This document shows, piece by piece, positions 17,488-27,829 of a stretch of DNA of 64,000 nt. The translations under genes and the position numbers were made by a program. The notes beneath the pieces are model-generated. The model was not told the origin of the DNA, made no database searches, and worked only from the letters and a program-made list of their open reading frames with translations. Each line of letters begins with the position of its first letter. The stretch's first letter is position 1. This stretch comes from Whitmania pigra (taxonomy: Eukaryota > Annelida > Clitellata > Hirudinida > Haemopidae): assembly GCA_021613335.1 (NCBI GenBank), contig JAJTWR010000074.1, positions 62,001-126,000 on the forward strand. The letters are read 5' to 3'.

Positions 17488-18386
17488 TGCCGCCCGCCTC
17501 TCCCACGCGCCGCGAGGCGGAAAACCAAGCCGCCGCCCTGCCGCCGCTGCTGCTTGCCGCTGAACGGATCGCGGCAAGCGTACAGCAAGGTTTTCATGAC
17601 CTGCGCCAAACCGGCCCGGGCGAGAGATTCTGGCAATATCGCCTCTATCGCCCGGGCGATCCGCCCGGGCGGATCGACTGGCGGCAATCGGCGCGCGGCG
17701 ACATCTGGCAGGTGCGTTTGCAGGAACGGCAGGCGGCGCAAAGCGTGTGGCTATGGCGCGACGCCTCATCCTCGATGCGCTTTAGCGGCCATGCCAACCG
17801 GCCCGACAAGCGCTATCGGGCGGAATTGCTGCTTTTGGCCATCGCCTGTTTGCTGCTACGCTCTGGCGAGCGGGTCGGATTGCTGGGCAGCCCCTGCCCG
17901 CCGGGCGGCGGGCAGGCGGTATTGGGTCGGCTGGCCGCCGCGCTGGCCAGCCAATCGGGTGACGCCGCGCTCGATACCGCGCCCTTGCCCCAGCCGCTTG
18001 CCCGCCACAGCCGAGCGCTGCTGTTCGGCGATTTTCTAGGCGATCCGGCGGCGATTGGAGCAAGCATGAAGGCTTATGCCGCTCAAGGGGTCAGGGGCGC
18101 GCTGGTGCAAATCCTTGATGTCGATGAAGTGACCTTGCCCTATCGCGGTCGGGTACGGTTTGTCGGGCTGGAAAATGAGGGCGCGCTGGTGGTTGCGCGC
18201 AGCGAAACTTTACGCAGCGCCTATCGTCAGCGTTTGAGCGCTCATCAGGCTGCTCTGGCCGATCTGAGCCGGGCGGTTGGCTGGCGGATGCTGATCCATA
18301 GCAGCGATCAGCCGCCCCTGCTGGCATTGGCGGCGCTTTATCGGATCCTGGCGGTTCAAGGGGATGAAAGATCGCGGCGATGGTAG
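17487..18386 (+). CDS. DUF58 domain protein
   Basis: About 299 residues. The diagnostic DUF58 stretch is present: GPGERFWQYRLYRPGDPPGR followed by IDWRQSARGD and WLWRDASSSMRF, the latter resembling a degenerate VWA metal site. No membrane segments are obvious. The start codon shares a base with the moxR stop, and its end overlaps the next gene by 7 nt. DUF58 proteins are usual MoxR partners; the biochemical role is not established. Confidence 0.92.
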   Translation: MPPASPTRREAENQAAALPPLLLAAERIAASVQQGFHDLRQTGPGERFWQYRLYRPGDPPGRIDWRQSARGDIWQVRLQERQAAQSVWLWRDASSSMRFSGHANRPDKRYRAELLLLAIACLLLRSGERVGLLGSPCPPGGGQAVLGRLAAALASQSGDAALDTAPLPQPLARHSRALLFGDFLGDPAAIGASMKAYAAQGVRGALVQILDVDEVTLPYRGRVRFVGLENEGALVVARSETLRSAYRQRLSAHQAALADLSRAVGWRMLIHSSDQPPLLALAALYRILAVQGDERSRRW

Positions 18387-21067
18387 GTTTGGGTCTGCTG
18401 GGCTTTGCCGAACCCTGGCTGCTGCTGGCATTGGCGGCGCTGGCGCCGATCTGGTTGCTGGCGCGCTTGACCCCGCCGGCTCCGCGCCGGCAGATTTTTC
18501 CCGCCATCCGGTTCCTGTTCGGTTTACACGCCAGCGAGCGGACCCCGGCGCGCAGCCCCTGGTGGCTGCTGCTGTTGCGCTTGACCATGGCGGCGACGAT
18601 CGTTCTGGCTCTTGCTCGACCGCTCCTCAATCCTCAAACGGCGCTCCCGGGCAGCGGACCGGTGATCCTGGTGCTGGATGACGGCTGGGCGGCGGCGGCG
18701 CGCTGGGACGAACGGCAACGGCAAGCGCTAGCGCTTCTCGATCGCGCCGAGCATCAAGGCCGCACCGCAGCGCTGCTGCCGACAGCGCCGGGTGAAAACG
18801 GCGAAGCGCCGCAAATGCTCGGGCCGCGCCGCGCCGCCGATCTGCGCGCTTTCGTTCAGGCGCTAACCCCGAAACCCTGGCCAGGCGATCGGGCAGCGGC
18901 CCTTGCCGCCCTTCAATCCTTGACGCCAGACGCAAGCGCGCCGGCTTTCTGGATCGCCGACGGGCTGGAGGATCAGGCTTTCCTGCCTTTAGCCGAGAAA
19001 CTGCAACGCGGCGGCGGCCTTACCCTGATCGCCCCGACGGCTCATGAGTTACCGTTGCTGCTTTTGCCGCCGAATCCCGCATCCGATGCCGTCCATGTGC
19101 CGGCGCAACGGCTGACCGCCGGCCCGGAACAGGCGGTGTTCTTGCGCGCCGAAGCCGCCGATGGCCGGCTTCTGGCTCAAAGCAAGGCAACCTTCGCTCC
19201 GGGCGATGTTAACGCCATCGCCCGCTTCGCCCTGCCGATCGAGCTGCGTAACGCCATCGCCCGGTTTCGCATCGAAGGGCAGGAGCATGCCGGCGCCGTC
19301 ATACTCCTGGATAGCGGCTTTCAGCGGAAAACGATTGGCATCGTTGCTCAGGATCGACTCGATAGCAGCCATTCGCTGCTGCAAGACGATTATTATCTCG
19401 ACCGCGCCCTGCGCCCTTTCGCGCAGCTGCGCCGGGGCAGCGTCAGCGAACTGTCGATCGCTCCGCCCTCGATCCTGCTGCTTACCGACGATCAAACCCT
19501 GACCGATGCCGACCGGGCAGCGCTGCTTGCCTTTATCGAAAAAGGCGGCGCTCTGATCCGTTTCGCCGGTTCGGCGCTGGCGGAGCGAGAGACCTCGTCA
19601 GCGCTTTTACCGGTGAAACTGCGTCAGGGCGGACGCCAGTTGGGCACGGCCTTGCAATGGAGCGAAGCGCAAAAATTAGCGGAATTCGCCGCCGGGTCGC
19701 CCCTGGCCGGGCTACCGGTCCCCCAGGATGTCGTGGTGCGCCGCCAGGTATTGGCCGAACCCGATCCCGCCCTTGCCGCCCGCAGCTGGGCCAGGCTGAC
19801 TGACGGCACCCCGCTGGTCACAGCCGACCGGCGCGGCCGCGGTTGGCTGGTCCTGGTGCATGTGCCGGCAAGCGCTGAATGGTCGACGTTGCCGCTATCG
19901 GGGCGTTTCGTCGAAATGCTCCGGCGCTTTGCCGATTTGGGCCAAGACCAGAACGCCGGCCCGCCGCCATCGCGCCTGCCGCCGGAGCGGGTGCTGGACG
20001 GGTTTGGCCGCTTGAGCGCGCCGGCTGCGAGCGCGCGCCCGCTGCCAGACGCGCTCCCCCCCGCGAGCCCGCAACACCCGCCCGGCTATTACGGCGACGA
20101 TCGCCAACGCCGGGCCTTGAACCTGACCGCCAGCCTGACCGGCGTTACCGCCCTGACCCGTATGCCGGCTGGCATCGTCAGCCACTCCTTCGCGCTGGAG
20201 CGCGAAATCGATCTCATGCCCTGGCTGTGGCTGGCGGCGCTTGGCTTGTTTCTGATCGATTTCGCTTTATCGATCGGCATGCGCCATGACGGATATCGCA
20301 GGATACGTCTCCTTCTGCTGCTGGCGCTGTTTGTCGGTCAAACCGGCCAGGCTGACGCCGCCGACGAACAGGCTTTCGCGCTGAAAGCCAGCCGCGACAC
20401 CCGGCTAGCCGCCATTTTGACCGGCGATGCCGGGTTGGACCGGATCAGCCTGGCGGGTTTGCAGGAGTTGAGTCGCGTTTTATCTCAGCGCACCGCCGTT
20501 GAACCGCTCGAACCGATGGTTGTCGATATCGAGCGGGACGAGCTGGCCTTTTTCCCTTTGCTCTATTGGCCGATTGGCGATCGGCAAGCCCCTCTCAGCC
20601 GTCAGGCGGCGGAAAAACTGAACCGCTATCTACATCAAGGCGGCGCCGTCTTGTTCGATACCCGCGACGGCGACAGCCGTGCCTTTTCGTTGTCTGGCCT
20701 TGGCGGCAATGCCGGCGCTCTGCGCCGCTTGCTCCAGGGGGTGGACATCCCGCCGCTGATGCCGCTTGCGCGCGACCATGTGCTAAGTCGCAGCTTCTAT
20801 CTGCTCGCCGATTTTCCAGGCCGCTTTGTCGAGGGGGAACTGTGGCTTCAAGCCGCCGATAACGGCGGCGATGACGTGGCATCGGTCATCGTTGGCGCCA
20901 ACGATTATGCCGCCGCCTGGGCCGGCGACCGGTTGAGCGGCATAACGCCTCAACAGCGCGAACAAGCGCTACGCTTTGGCGTCAATCTGACCATGTATGT
21001 CCTGACCGGCAATTACAAAGCCGATCAGATCCATGTGCCAGCCATCCTGGAGCGTCTTGGCCAATGA
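18380..21067 (+). CDS. DUF4159 protein with BatA-like N-terminal membrane domain
   Basis: An 895-residue membrane protein. Residues 1-85 are the BatA/aerotolerance N-terminal domain, with two membrane segments around FAEPWLLLALAALAPIWLLA and LLLLRLTMAATIVLALARPL. A long periplasmic or cytoplasmic region follows. A third segment is near 610-630 and another near 640-655. DUF4159 covers about 670-895, with a gatase-like GGAVLFDTRDGD. It fits the conserved MoxR-DUF58-DUF4159 operon of alphaproteobacteria, thought to act in envelope integrity or metalloprotein maturation. Overlaps the next gene by 4 nt. Confidence 0.9.
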   Translation: MVGLGLLGFAEPWLLLALAALAPIWLLARLTPPAPRRQIFPAIRFLFGLHASERTPARSPWWLLLLRLTMAATIVLALARPLLNPQTALPGSGPVILVLDDGWAAAARWDERQRQALALLDRAEHQGRTAALLPTAPGENGEAPQMLGPRRAADLRAFVQALTPKPWPGDRAAALAALQSLTPDASAPAFWIADGLEDQAFLPLAEKLQRGGGLTLIAPTAHELPLLLLPPNPASDAVHVPAQRLTAGPEQAVFLRAEAADGRLLAQSKATFAPGDVNAIARFALPIELRNAIARFRIEGQEHAGAVILLDSGFQRKTIGIVAQDRLDSSHSLLQDDYYLDRALRPFAQLRRGSVSELSIAPPSILLLTDDQTLTDADRAALLAFIEKGGALIRFAGSALAERETSSALLPVKLRQGGRQLGTALQWSEAQKLAEFAAGSPLAGLPVPQDVVVRRQVLAEPDPALAARSWARLTDGTPLVTADRRGRGWLVLVHVPASAEWSTLPLSGRFVEMLRRFADLGQDQNAGPPPSRLPPERVLDGFGRLSAPAASARPLPDALPPASPQHPPGYYGDDRQRRALNLTASLTGVTALTRMPAGIVSHSFALEREIDLMPWLWLAALGLFLIDFALSIGMRHDGYRRIRLLLLLALFVGQTGQADAADEQAFALKASRDTRLAAILTGDAGLDRISLAGLQELSRVLSQRTAVEPLEPMVVDIERDELAFFPLLYWPIGDRQAPLSRQAAEKLNRYLHQGGAVLFDTRDGDSRAFSLSGLGGNAGALRRLLQGVDIPPLMPLARDHVLSRSFYLLADFPGRFVEGELWLQAADNGGDDVASVIVGANDYAAAWAGDRLSGITPQQREQALRFGVNLTMYVLTGNYKADQIHVPAILERLGQ

Positions 21068-23124
21068 GCGGTTATGAGATCGGCTTTGCCCCGCTGATCC
21101 CCTGGCCTTCGGTTCCGGGCGCTTTGGCGGTTGTCCTGATCCTGCTGACCGTCGCCGCCCGCGCCCGATTGAGCGGCGCGGGCTTGCGGGCTTGCGCAGC
21201 GGCGATATTGCTGCTTGCTCTGGCCAACCCGTCGCTGATCGAGGAACAACGCCATTCCCGCCCCGATATCGCCCTGGTCGTGGTCGATGAGAGCCCGAGC
21301 CAGGATGTGGGCAGCCGCCAAAAGCGCACGCAAACCGCCTTGACCGCCTTGCATAATCAGGCGAGCCAGATTCCCGATCTGGAATTGCGCGTCGTGCGCG
21401 CCGGCCGGGAAGCGGACGATTTGACCGGCAACGCGCAAACCCGATTGTTCACCGCCCTGGAGCGCGCGCGTACCGACATTCCCAGCCGCCGTTATGCCGG
21501 CGCGGTTCTGATCACCGATGGCCAGATTCACGATCTGCCCGCTCATCTGCGCGATGGCCCGGTTCATGCGCTGTTGACCGGACAGCGCGGCGAAAGCGAC
21601 CGCCGGCTCACCGTGGTCCAGGCGCCGGCCTATGGGCTGGTCGACCGGCCGGCGACCCTCACCTTGCGCATCGACGATGAGGGGGAGCAACCGCACCCGA
21701 TCCCGGTGACCTTGCGAATGGATGGAGAGGCGGCGGAACAGGTGGCCATCCTGCCCAATCAAGACAGCGATATTGCCATCCCGCTTCGTCATGGCGGCCA
21801 AAACGTGCTGGAAATATCGGCGCCGGTGCGAAACGGCGAACTGACCGGCATCAATAACCGCACGGCGGTTGTCATCAATGGCATTCGCGACCGGCTGCGG
21901 GTACTGCTGATTTCCGGCGAACCGTATCCGGGCGAACGCACCTGGCGCAGTTTGCTGAAAGCCGATCCGTCGGTGGATCTGGTTCATTTCACCATTCTGC
22001 GTCCCCCGGGAAAGCAGGATGGAACGTCGATTGAGGAATTATCGCTGATCGCCTTTCCGACGCGCGAATTATTCGAGGTTAAACTCAAGGAATTCGATTT
22101 GATCGTTTTCGATCGTTATCGACAGCAAAATATCATTTCACAATCTTACTTGCAGGCAATCGCCGATTATGTCGAGGCGGGCGGCGCGGTTTTGGAAGCT
22201 TCCGGCGCTTCTTATGCCAGTTCTCTCAGCCTTTACCGCTCGCCTTTGGGCGCGGTGTTGCCCGGGGCGCCAAGCGGCCGGGTGCTCGAGCAGCCGTTTC
22301 GTCCCGTCGTTTCGCCGCTTGGTCAACGTCACCCGGTCACAGCCGGCCTGCCCGGCGCCAATCCGGCCGATGCGGCGCGCCCGCCCAGCTGGGGCGAATG
22401 GCTGCGTCAAATCGATATCGCCCCAACCGGCGGTCAGACGATCATGACCGGCATTGACGGCAAACCCTTGCTGGTGCTCGACCGGGTCGGGCGCGGACGC
22501 ATTGCCCAGCTTGCTTCCGATCACGTCTGGCTGTGGGCGCGCGGCTACCAAGGAGGCGGACCGCAAGGCGAGTTGCTGCGTCGCATCGCCCATTGGCTGA
22601 TGAAAGAACCGGCCTTGGAGGAAGAGGATCTGGTCGTCCTGGCGCAGGAGGGGAAGTTGTCGATCGAGCGCCGCAGCCTGTCGCCGGTCGAAGGTACTGT
22701 GAGCGTGACCGATCCGCACGGCAAGCGCGCGCGCCTGCCCCTGATCGAAGGCAAGGCCAGCATTGCCGCGACCGCCCCCGGCTTGTACCGGATACAGGAT
22801 GACAGCCGATCTCGCGCCATCGCGGTCGGCGCCATCAACCCCAAGGAATATAGCGACCTGCGCAGTCGTGACGACCAGCTAAAACCGCTTCTTGCCGAAA
22901 GCGGCGGCGGGGTGGTGTGGTTGGCCGATCTGCCCGGCCCGGCGCCGGATATACGTCGCACGGCCAAGGGACGCAGCCACTATGGCCGCGATTGGATCGG
23001 ACTGGCGCGTAACCGCGATTACGATGTCACCGGCTATCGGCGAACGCCGCTTTTGCCAGGGTGGGCGCTGTTGTGCCTGACGCTTGGGCTGATAGGCTTG
23101 AGCTGGCAACGGGAGGGACGCTGA
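21064..23124 (+). CDS. large membrane protein of the MoxR operon (GATase1-like)
   Basis: Fourth gene of the operon, 686 residues. Two hydrophobic segments lie in the first 60 residues and one at the C-terminus around LLPGWALLCLTLGLIGLSW. RPDIALVVVDESPSQDVGSR near residue 76 is a VWA-like start. The middle contains VLLISGEPYPGERTWRSLLK and VEAGGAVLEASGA, as in the class I glutamine-amidotransferase-like proteins usually found last in this operon. A catalytic Cys is not evident, so it is probably structural. Terminates just before convergent ftsK. Confidence 0.82.
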   Translation: MSGYEIGFAPLIPWPSVPGALAVVLILLTVAARARLSGAGLRACAAAILLLALANPSLIEEQRHSRPDIALVVVDESPSQDVGSRQKRTQTALTALHNQASQIPDLELRVVRAGREADDLTGNAQTRLFTALERARTDIPSRRYAGAVLITDGQIHDLPAHLRDGPVHALLTGQRGESDRRLTVVQAPAYGLVDRPATLTLRIDDEGEQPHPIPVTLRMDGEAAEQVAILPNQDSDIAIPLRHGGQNVLEISAPVRNGELTGINNRTAVVINGIRDRLRVLLISGEPYPGERTWRSLLKADPSVDLVHFTILRPPGKQDGTSIEELSLIAFPTRELFEVKLKEFDLIVFDRYRQQNIISQSYLQAIADYVEAGGAVLEASGASYASSLSLYRSPLGAVLPGAPSGRVLEQPFRPVVSPLGQRHPVTAGLPGANPADAARPPSWGEWLRQIDIAPTGGQTIMTGIDGKPLLVLDRVGRGRIAQLASDHVWLWARGYQGGGPQGELLRRIAHWLMKEPALEEEDLVVLAQEGKLSIERRSLSPVEGTVSVTDPHGKRARLPLIEGKASIAATAPGLYRIQDDSRSRAIAVGAINPKEYSDLRSRDDQLKPLLAESGGGVVWLADLPGPAPDIRRTAKGRSHYGRDWIGLARNRDYDVTGYRRTPLLPGWALLCLTLGLIGLSWQREGR

Positions 23125-23147
23125 TGCCATCCGCCGCCTGCTTATCG

Positions 23148-25385
23148 TCAATATTCATCGTCCTCGATATAACCGCCGCTGGATCGCGCAATCAGCACCT
23201 CGCGCTTGCCGACATGGTTGGCGGCGCCAACCACCCCATCGGCTTCCATCCGCTCAACCAGCCGGGCGGCGCGGTTATAGCCGATTTGCAGATGACGCTG
23301 GATGAAGCTGGTTGAGGCCTTGCGCTCGCGCGCGACCAGCGCCACCGCCTGATCGTACAGCTCGTCGCCACTGCCGCCATCGCTCTCGCCATCCTCATTG
23401 GCCGGGGCTTCCTCATCCTCGGTCACGGCTTCGACATAGGAGGGAACGCCTTGCTGTTTCAGACACGAGACGACCGCCTCAACTTCCCCATCGGAGACAA
23501 AGGGCCCGTGCACGCGGGTAATGCGTCCGCCGCCCGCCATGGACAACATGTCGCCTTGGCCAAGCAACTGCTCGGCCCCGGCTTCGCCCAGGATGGTGCG
23601 GCTGTCGATCTTGGAGGTAACCTGGAAGCTGATGCGGCTGGGAAAATTGGCCTTGATCGTGCCGGTGATGACATCGACCGACGGGCGCTGAGTGGCCATG
23701 ATCAGATGTATGCCCGCCGCCCGCGCCATTTGCGCCAGACGTTGGATCGCGGCCTCGATCTCCTTGCCGGCAACCATCATCAGATCGGCCATTTCATCGA
23801 CCACGACAACGATATAAGGCAGGATGCGCATCTCGATCGGCCGATTTTCAAAAACCGGCGTCCCGCTCTGGGAATCGAAACCGATCTGGATCCGCCGGGT
23901 CGCCTCCTCGCCGTCGCGCAGCATATCGCCGATACGGGCGTTGAAGCCCTCGATATTGCGCACCCCCAATTGCGACATGGCGCGGTAGCGGTTCTCCATT
24001 TCCTTGACCGCCCATTTCAGCGCCACCACCGCCTTTTTCGGATCGGTGACAACCGGCGCCAGGAGATGTGGAATTCCGTCATAGACAGACAATTCCAGCA
24101 TCTTGGGATCGACCATGATAAAACGGCAACGATCCGGCGGCAGGCGATAGAGCAGCGATAAGATCATGGTATTGATCCCAACCGACTTGCCCGAGCCGGT
24201 GGTGCCAGCGATCAGCAGATGCGGCATACGCGCCAGATCCACCACCACCGGGCTGCCGCCGATATCCTTGCCCAGCAGCAACGGCAGCCGGGCCTCGGTG
24301 TCGCCATACTCATCCGATTGCAGCATTTCGCGCAAATAGACGGTCTGACGCTTAGGGTTGGGCAATTCGATGCCAATGACGCTGCGTCCCGGCACCACGG
24401 CAATACGCACCGCCACCGTGCTCATCGAACGGGCGATATCCTCAGCCAAACCAATGATACGGGCAGATTTGGTCCCCGGCGCCGGCTCCAACTCGTACAG
24501 CGTCACCACCGGGCCGGGGCGAACCTTGACGATCTCGCCGCGGACCCCGAAATCGGCCAACACCGTTTCCAGCAAGCGGGCATTCTCGGTCATGGCGTCG
24601 TCATCGATCGCCGGGCCGCGATCGTCGGGAGCCAGCCGCAACAGATCGAGAGGCGGCAGTCTATAATCGCCGATCCTCACTTGCGGCGTCAACGACTCGG
24701 TCGGACAGGCCGCGGGTATTTCCCGCGCCGCCGGCGCCACCGCCGGCAACGGATCCGCCGCCGGCGGTGGCATTGGCGGGGTTGGCGCTCCTGCCGGACG
24801 AAGCGCTGAGGCGGAAACCGGCAGCGATGACGAGCGTAACATCACTGGAATGACCGGCATCGCCGCTGGCAGTTCGCCTGTCAGGCGCGGCGGTTTTTCC
24901 GCAACGCCAGCAGGCGCGCGCCGCGGCAGGCACAAGGCTGGCGGGGCGGCGATCAGCGGCGGCAACGCCTCATCCGCCGTTACCCCGGCTTGCGTGGCAT
25001 CGAGTTCCGGTTCCACAAAAACGCGCCGATCGTCAGGAATAACAACCGGCGACGCTGGCGTGCTCGAGACGATTTTAGGAACGCTCGCCTCCTCCTGCTC
25101 GCCAAGCTCCGCTAGCTGCTCCGCCATCAAGGACAACTGGCTTTCCAGCAGCGCAATGCGGGCAAGCAGCGCTTCCTGATCGGTTTCCTCATTGGTGGCC
25201 GCTATACCGTCCAGGCTGGCGAGCGTCGGGCGGCCGGCGCGCGCCACTTCCGCCCATTCGGCGCCGGCAACGAACGCGGTGGCCGCCAGCACGGCCAGCG
25301 TTTTCATCGGTTTGACCGGTCCCATAGGCAACAGTGGCGTCGGGGCGTCCGGTCCGGTATTCGATTCCCCATTCCTCTCGACCAT
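23148..25385 (-). CDS. ftsK: DNA translocase FtsK, N-terminal membrane domain reduced
   Basis: DNA pump that clears the closing septum and aids dimer resolution. The motor is complete: alpha domain from about residue 255, Walker [13 protein letters not shown] near 393, Walker [15 protein letters not shown] near 524, and [20 protein letters not shown]. The winged-helix gamma domain ([21 protein letters not shown]) ends the protein near 740 and recognises KOPS-like sites. The family normally starts with four membrane helices; here only one weak hydrophobic stretch (residues 26-42) is seen. Upstream DNA looks frameshifted, so the true start is probably lost. Confidence 0.9.
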   Translation of the reverse strand: MVERNGESNTGPDAPTPLLPMGPVKPMKTLAVLAATAFVAGAEWAEVARAGRPTLASLDGIAATNEETDQEALLARIALLESQLSLMAEQLAELGEQEEASVPKIVSSTPASPVVIPDDRRVFVEPELDATQAGVTADEALPPLIAAPPALCLPRRAPAGVAEKPPRLTGELPAAMPVIPVMLRSSSLPVSASALRPAGAPTPPMPPPAADPLPAVAPAAREIPAACPTESLTPQVRIGDYRLPPLDLLRLAPDDRGPAIDDDAMTENARLLETVLADFGVRGEIVKVRPGPVVTLYELEPAPGTKSARIIGLAEDIARSMSTVAVRIAVVPGRSVIGIELPNPKRQTVYLREMLQSDEYGDTEARLPLLLGKDIGGSPVVVDLARMPHLLIAGTTGSGKSVGINTMILSLLYRLPPDRCRFIMVDPKMLELSVYDGIPHLLAPVVTDPKKAVVALKWAVKEMENRYRAMSQLGVRNIEGFNARIGDMLRDGEEATRRIQIGFDSQSGTPVFENRPIEMRILPYIVVVVDEMADLMMVAGKEIEAAIQRLAQMARAAGIHLIMATQRPSVDVITGTIKANFPSRISFQVTSKIDSRTILGEAGAEQLLGQGDMLSMAGGGRITRVHGPFVSDGEVEAVVSCLKQQGVPSYVEAVTEDEEAPANEDGESDGGSGDELYDQAVALVARERKASTSFIQRHLQIGYNRAARLVERMEADGVVGAANHVGKREVLIARSSGGYIEDDEY

Positions 25386-25743
25386 CGGCCCAACGGTGGC
25401 GTGTGAGGTGATAGGGGTGCTTGCTCAAAGCGCACCAAAGATTAAACTCTTCGGCGCTGCCAATTCCATCCAGCAGGGCCGGAGGGTCGATCTCATGGGA
25501 TCTGGGCGTCATCATCTGGGTGTCATCGCCGGTCGCGTTTCGCTCAAAGCTGTCATCATGGCGGCGAACTATATCAACAAGGCTATCGCGGATACCAGTT
25601 GGAAACGCTCTCAGCCAAAGATGGACCATACGATCAACAGCGCGGCGCCAACCAGCAATCCAGTGGATAGTAGGCGGTAGATCGACACAACTTTCCCCCG
25701 AATGCCAAAGCCTGAGACGACGAGAACCGCTGACTGTATCAGG
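25386..25743 (-). other. region upstream of ftsK with broken membrane-protein-like coding
   Basis: On the minus strand a hydrophobic run (SGFGIRGKVVSIY, then LLSTGLLVGAALLIVW) stops near 25612, and a different frame stays open from 25629 into ftsK. No complete gene fits. The position and hydrophobicity would suit remnants of the missing FtsK membrane domain, or a separate small membrane protein. Confidence 0.35.
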
Positions 25744-26892
25744 CTATTTTCGATCAGGCGCAGAAGGAAGGCGCGCGACAAAAGAGCACATAAAAAATGT
25801 CCCTATCGTTCCAGCCGCGCACATGCCCGAAGCGATCCAGAAGGCGTCGCCGCCCCAACGGCCATAGCACAGCCCGCTGGCAAAGGTAACGGCCGCCCCG
25901 CCCAAGCCCATCGGCAAGGCGGCATACAGCCCCTGCGCCAAGGTATGCATACCGGCCGGGGCTTTGCTCATCAGCAATTGCATGGCGCCCAGATGAGCGG
26001 CGGCAAAACTGGCGGCGTGCAATAGCTGAATTGCCGCCAAAATCGCCGGATCGGCGGTGCATGCCATGACGGCCCAACGCAACGTCCCGCCCGCCCCGCC
26101 GATCAGCAATAACGCCACCGGCGATCCAAAGGGCCCCAAATGCGGCGCCAGCCAGAACAGCAAAATTTCCGCCACCACCCCCTCGGCCCACAAACCGCCG
26201 ATCAGCGCCTCATCCAACCCGGCCCCGCGCCAATGCAAGGTGGAAAAACCGTAATAGAAATGATGGCTGTTCTGGATCAACCCGGCGACCAGGAACATCC
26301 CCATCAGCTGGCGCGAGCGCAACAGCGGCATGATGTCGAAAAAACGCCCTTCGCGCCGCGCCTGGCGCGGATCGGGTAAAGCCAGGGCGCAAAAGACCGT
26401 CAGGGTCAAAATGCCAAGCATCGCCCACAGCAGCATATCCTGCTCTTGCCCGCGCATCGCCCAACCGGTCAGCGCCGCCACCGCCAAAAACGCCGCCGAC
26501 CCCCACAACCGCACCCGGCCATAAGCGAAACCGTCGCGCTCAGCGGCGGTCAATGTCAAGGCATCGCCTAAAACCACCATGCCATTCATGCTGCCGCCGG
26601 CAATCAAAGTAACGATCAGGATTGGCCAAAAACCCTCGGCTGGCAGATAGCAGGCGCTGCCAAGCAGGTTGGCTACCGCCAAGACCAGGATGATCCGCTT
26701 ACGTTCGCCGCTGCGATCGGCCCAGGCGGCGATCGCAGGCGTGAGCGCCACCCGCGTCAAGATGCCCGCCGCCAGCACCAGGCCGATTTCGCGCGCGCCC
26801 AAGCCACGCGACGCCAGCCAGAGCGGCCAGTAAGGCAGGATAATCCCGAACAAGGCGAAGATGGAGGCGGTGTAAAGCGACAAGCGGATCAT
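25744..26892 (-). CDS. MFS transporter, PPP (HcaT/YbfB-like) group
   Basis: About 382 residues with twelve predicted membrane helices. The start MIRLSLYTASIFALFGIILP, the YWPLWLASRGLGAREIGLVL loop and ADRSGERKRIILV (the A-motif between helices 2 and 3) resemble the MFS_1-like/phenylpropionate permease group. The ATG at 26892 is preferred; upstream in-frame codons to 27012 encode non-membrane sequence. Substrate unknown. Stands alone. Confidence 0.83.
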   Translation of the reverse strand: MIRLSLYTASIFALFGIILPYWPLWLASRGLGAREIGLVLAAGILTRVALTPAIAAWADRSGERKRIILVLAVANLLGSACYLPAEGFWPILIVTLIAGGSMNGMVVLGDALTLTAAERDGFAYGRVRLWGSAAFLAVAALTGWAMRGQEQDMLLWAMLGILTLTVFCALALPDPRQARREGRFFDIMPLLRSRQLMGMFLVAGLIQNSHHFYYGFSTLHWRGAGLDEALIGGLWAEGVVAEILLFWLAPHLGPFGSPVALLLIGGAGGTLRWAVMACTADPAILAAIQLLHAASFAAAHLGAMQLLMSKAPAGMHTLAQGLYAALPMGLGGAAVTFASGLCYGRWGGDAFWIASGMCAAGTIGTFFMCSFVARLPSAPDRK

Positions 26893-27070
26893 GGCGGAGC
26901 TGCCCGTTTCCCGACCGCAAAAAATCCTGCTAGTGCACGACAGAATGGGATATAGAATCGCGCGCGCCACGCCATATTCACCGCGGAGAAAACAATGGGC
27001 CATATCAATCAATATATTTTCTTATCGAAAATATGCAATGTTTCAATTGATAAACTGAAATTAATAAATC
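26893..27070. other. AT-rich intergenic region
   Basis: About 180 bp between the MFS gene and the divergent methyltransferase. The part from 27010 is strikingly AT-rich (AATATATTTTCTTATC) compared with the flanks, typical of promoter or laterally acquired DNA. No gene seen. Confidence 0.5.
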
Positions 27071-27629
27071 ATGGGGGGGTAAAAATAAAATAGAATCTTT
27101 TATTCTTGAAATTGGAAGTAAAAACTATGGAAATACTGAAAATTTTCGCTCTCTTTTCCCGGAATGCCACTATATCGGTATCGATATCGCGGAAGGCGAC
27201 GGCGTCGATGTCGTTATCGATCTTACCGCTACCGATCCGCCGGCGCATTGGCGTGAGATGTTCGACCTGATCGTTTGCTGTTCCATTCTGGAACACACGC
27301 CAGCGCCTTGGATTTTAGCACAAAAACTGACTGAATTACTGAAAAAAAACGGTATGATTTACATCTCGGTTCCATGGGTTTGGCGTTATCATAAATATCC
27401 TGACGATTATTTCCGTTATTCGCCAAGTGGGGTTCGCTCTCTTTTTCGGCAAATCGAATTTGAGAAAACATACTTCTCGACATACATCCCAGGAGAGTTC
27501 GTTGACATCGGCAAGGATGCGGCGGGGAAGGACGATGCCCTCGCCCTCTACAAGGATATCGGTCAAAATCGGCGACGCAAATATCTTCCCTATCTGAGCG
27601 TCGAGATGTTCGGCCGCAAGGCGGAATGA
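27071..27629 (+). pseudogene. SAM-dependent methyltransferase, out of frame at a G tract
   Basis: Class I methyltransferase of about 185 residues. Motif I is FILEIGSKNYG, followed by HYIGIDIAEGDGVDVVIDLT and the motif IV region FDLIVCCSILEHTPAPW; ISVPWVWRYHKYPDDYFRY resembles the methyltransferase type 11 group seen near glycosyltransferases. The only reasonable ATG (27071) is followed by a run of seven G (27073-27079) that leads straight into TAA. With six G the frame reads MGGKNKIESFILEIG. The 5' third is AT-rich, unlike neighbours. A GTG/ATG start further in would lack the SAM site. Confidence 0.68.
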
Positions 27630-27800
27630 GCTTGCCGCAAGCGCTTTTGTATTGGCGCAGCAACGGTTGTGAGGTGGCTGAAACGCCTTGAGCCTCACCC
27701 TACGCGCCACAAACCTGCAACGAAGATCGACAGGATCGCGTTGGCTCGGGATGGTCGGGAATATCCTGACGCCTATCGGTCGGAACGTGTAAAATGTCTT
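27630..27800 (+). mobile_element. IS630-family transposase N-terminal fragment
   Basis: Directly after the methyltransferase stop one frame reads RFCIGAATVVRWLKRLEP, then HKPATKIDRIALARD and YPDAYRSERV. This is the helix-turn-helix start of IS630-type transposases (recurrent GIGxATVxRWxKR and KPxxKID). It is cut off near 27800, where an IS5-type fragment begins. Confidence 0.66.
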
Positions 27801-27829
27801 TCTCTCTCGGCCAATTTCGCCGCCCCCTG

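Noticed and set aside
23451..24161. Long plus-strand frame opposite ftsK
   Set aside because: It is antisense to the conserved FtsK motor, has shadow composition and no recognisable domain.
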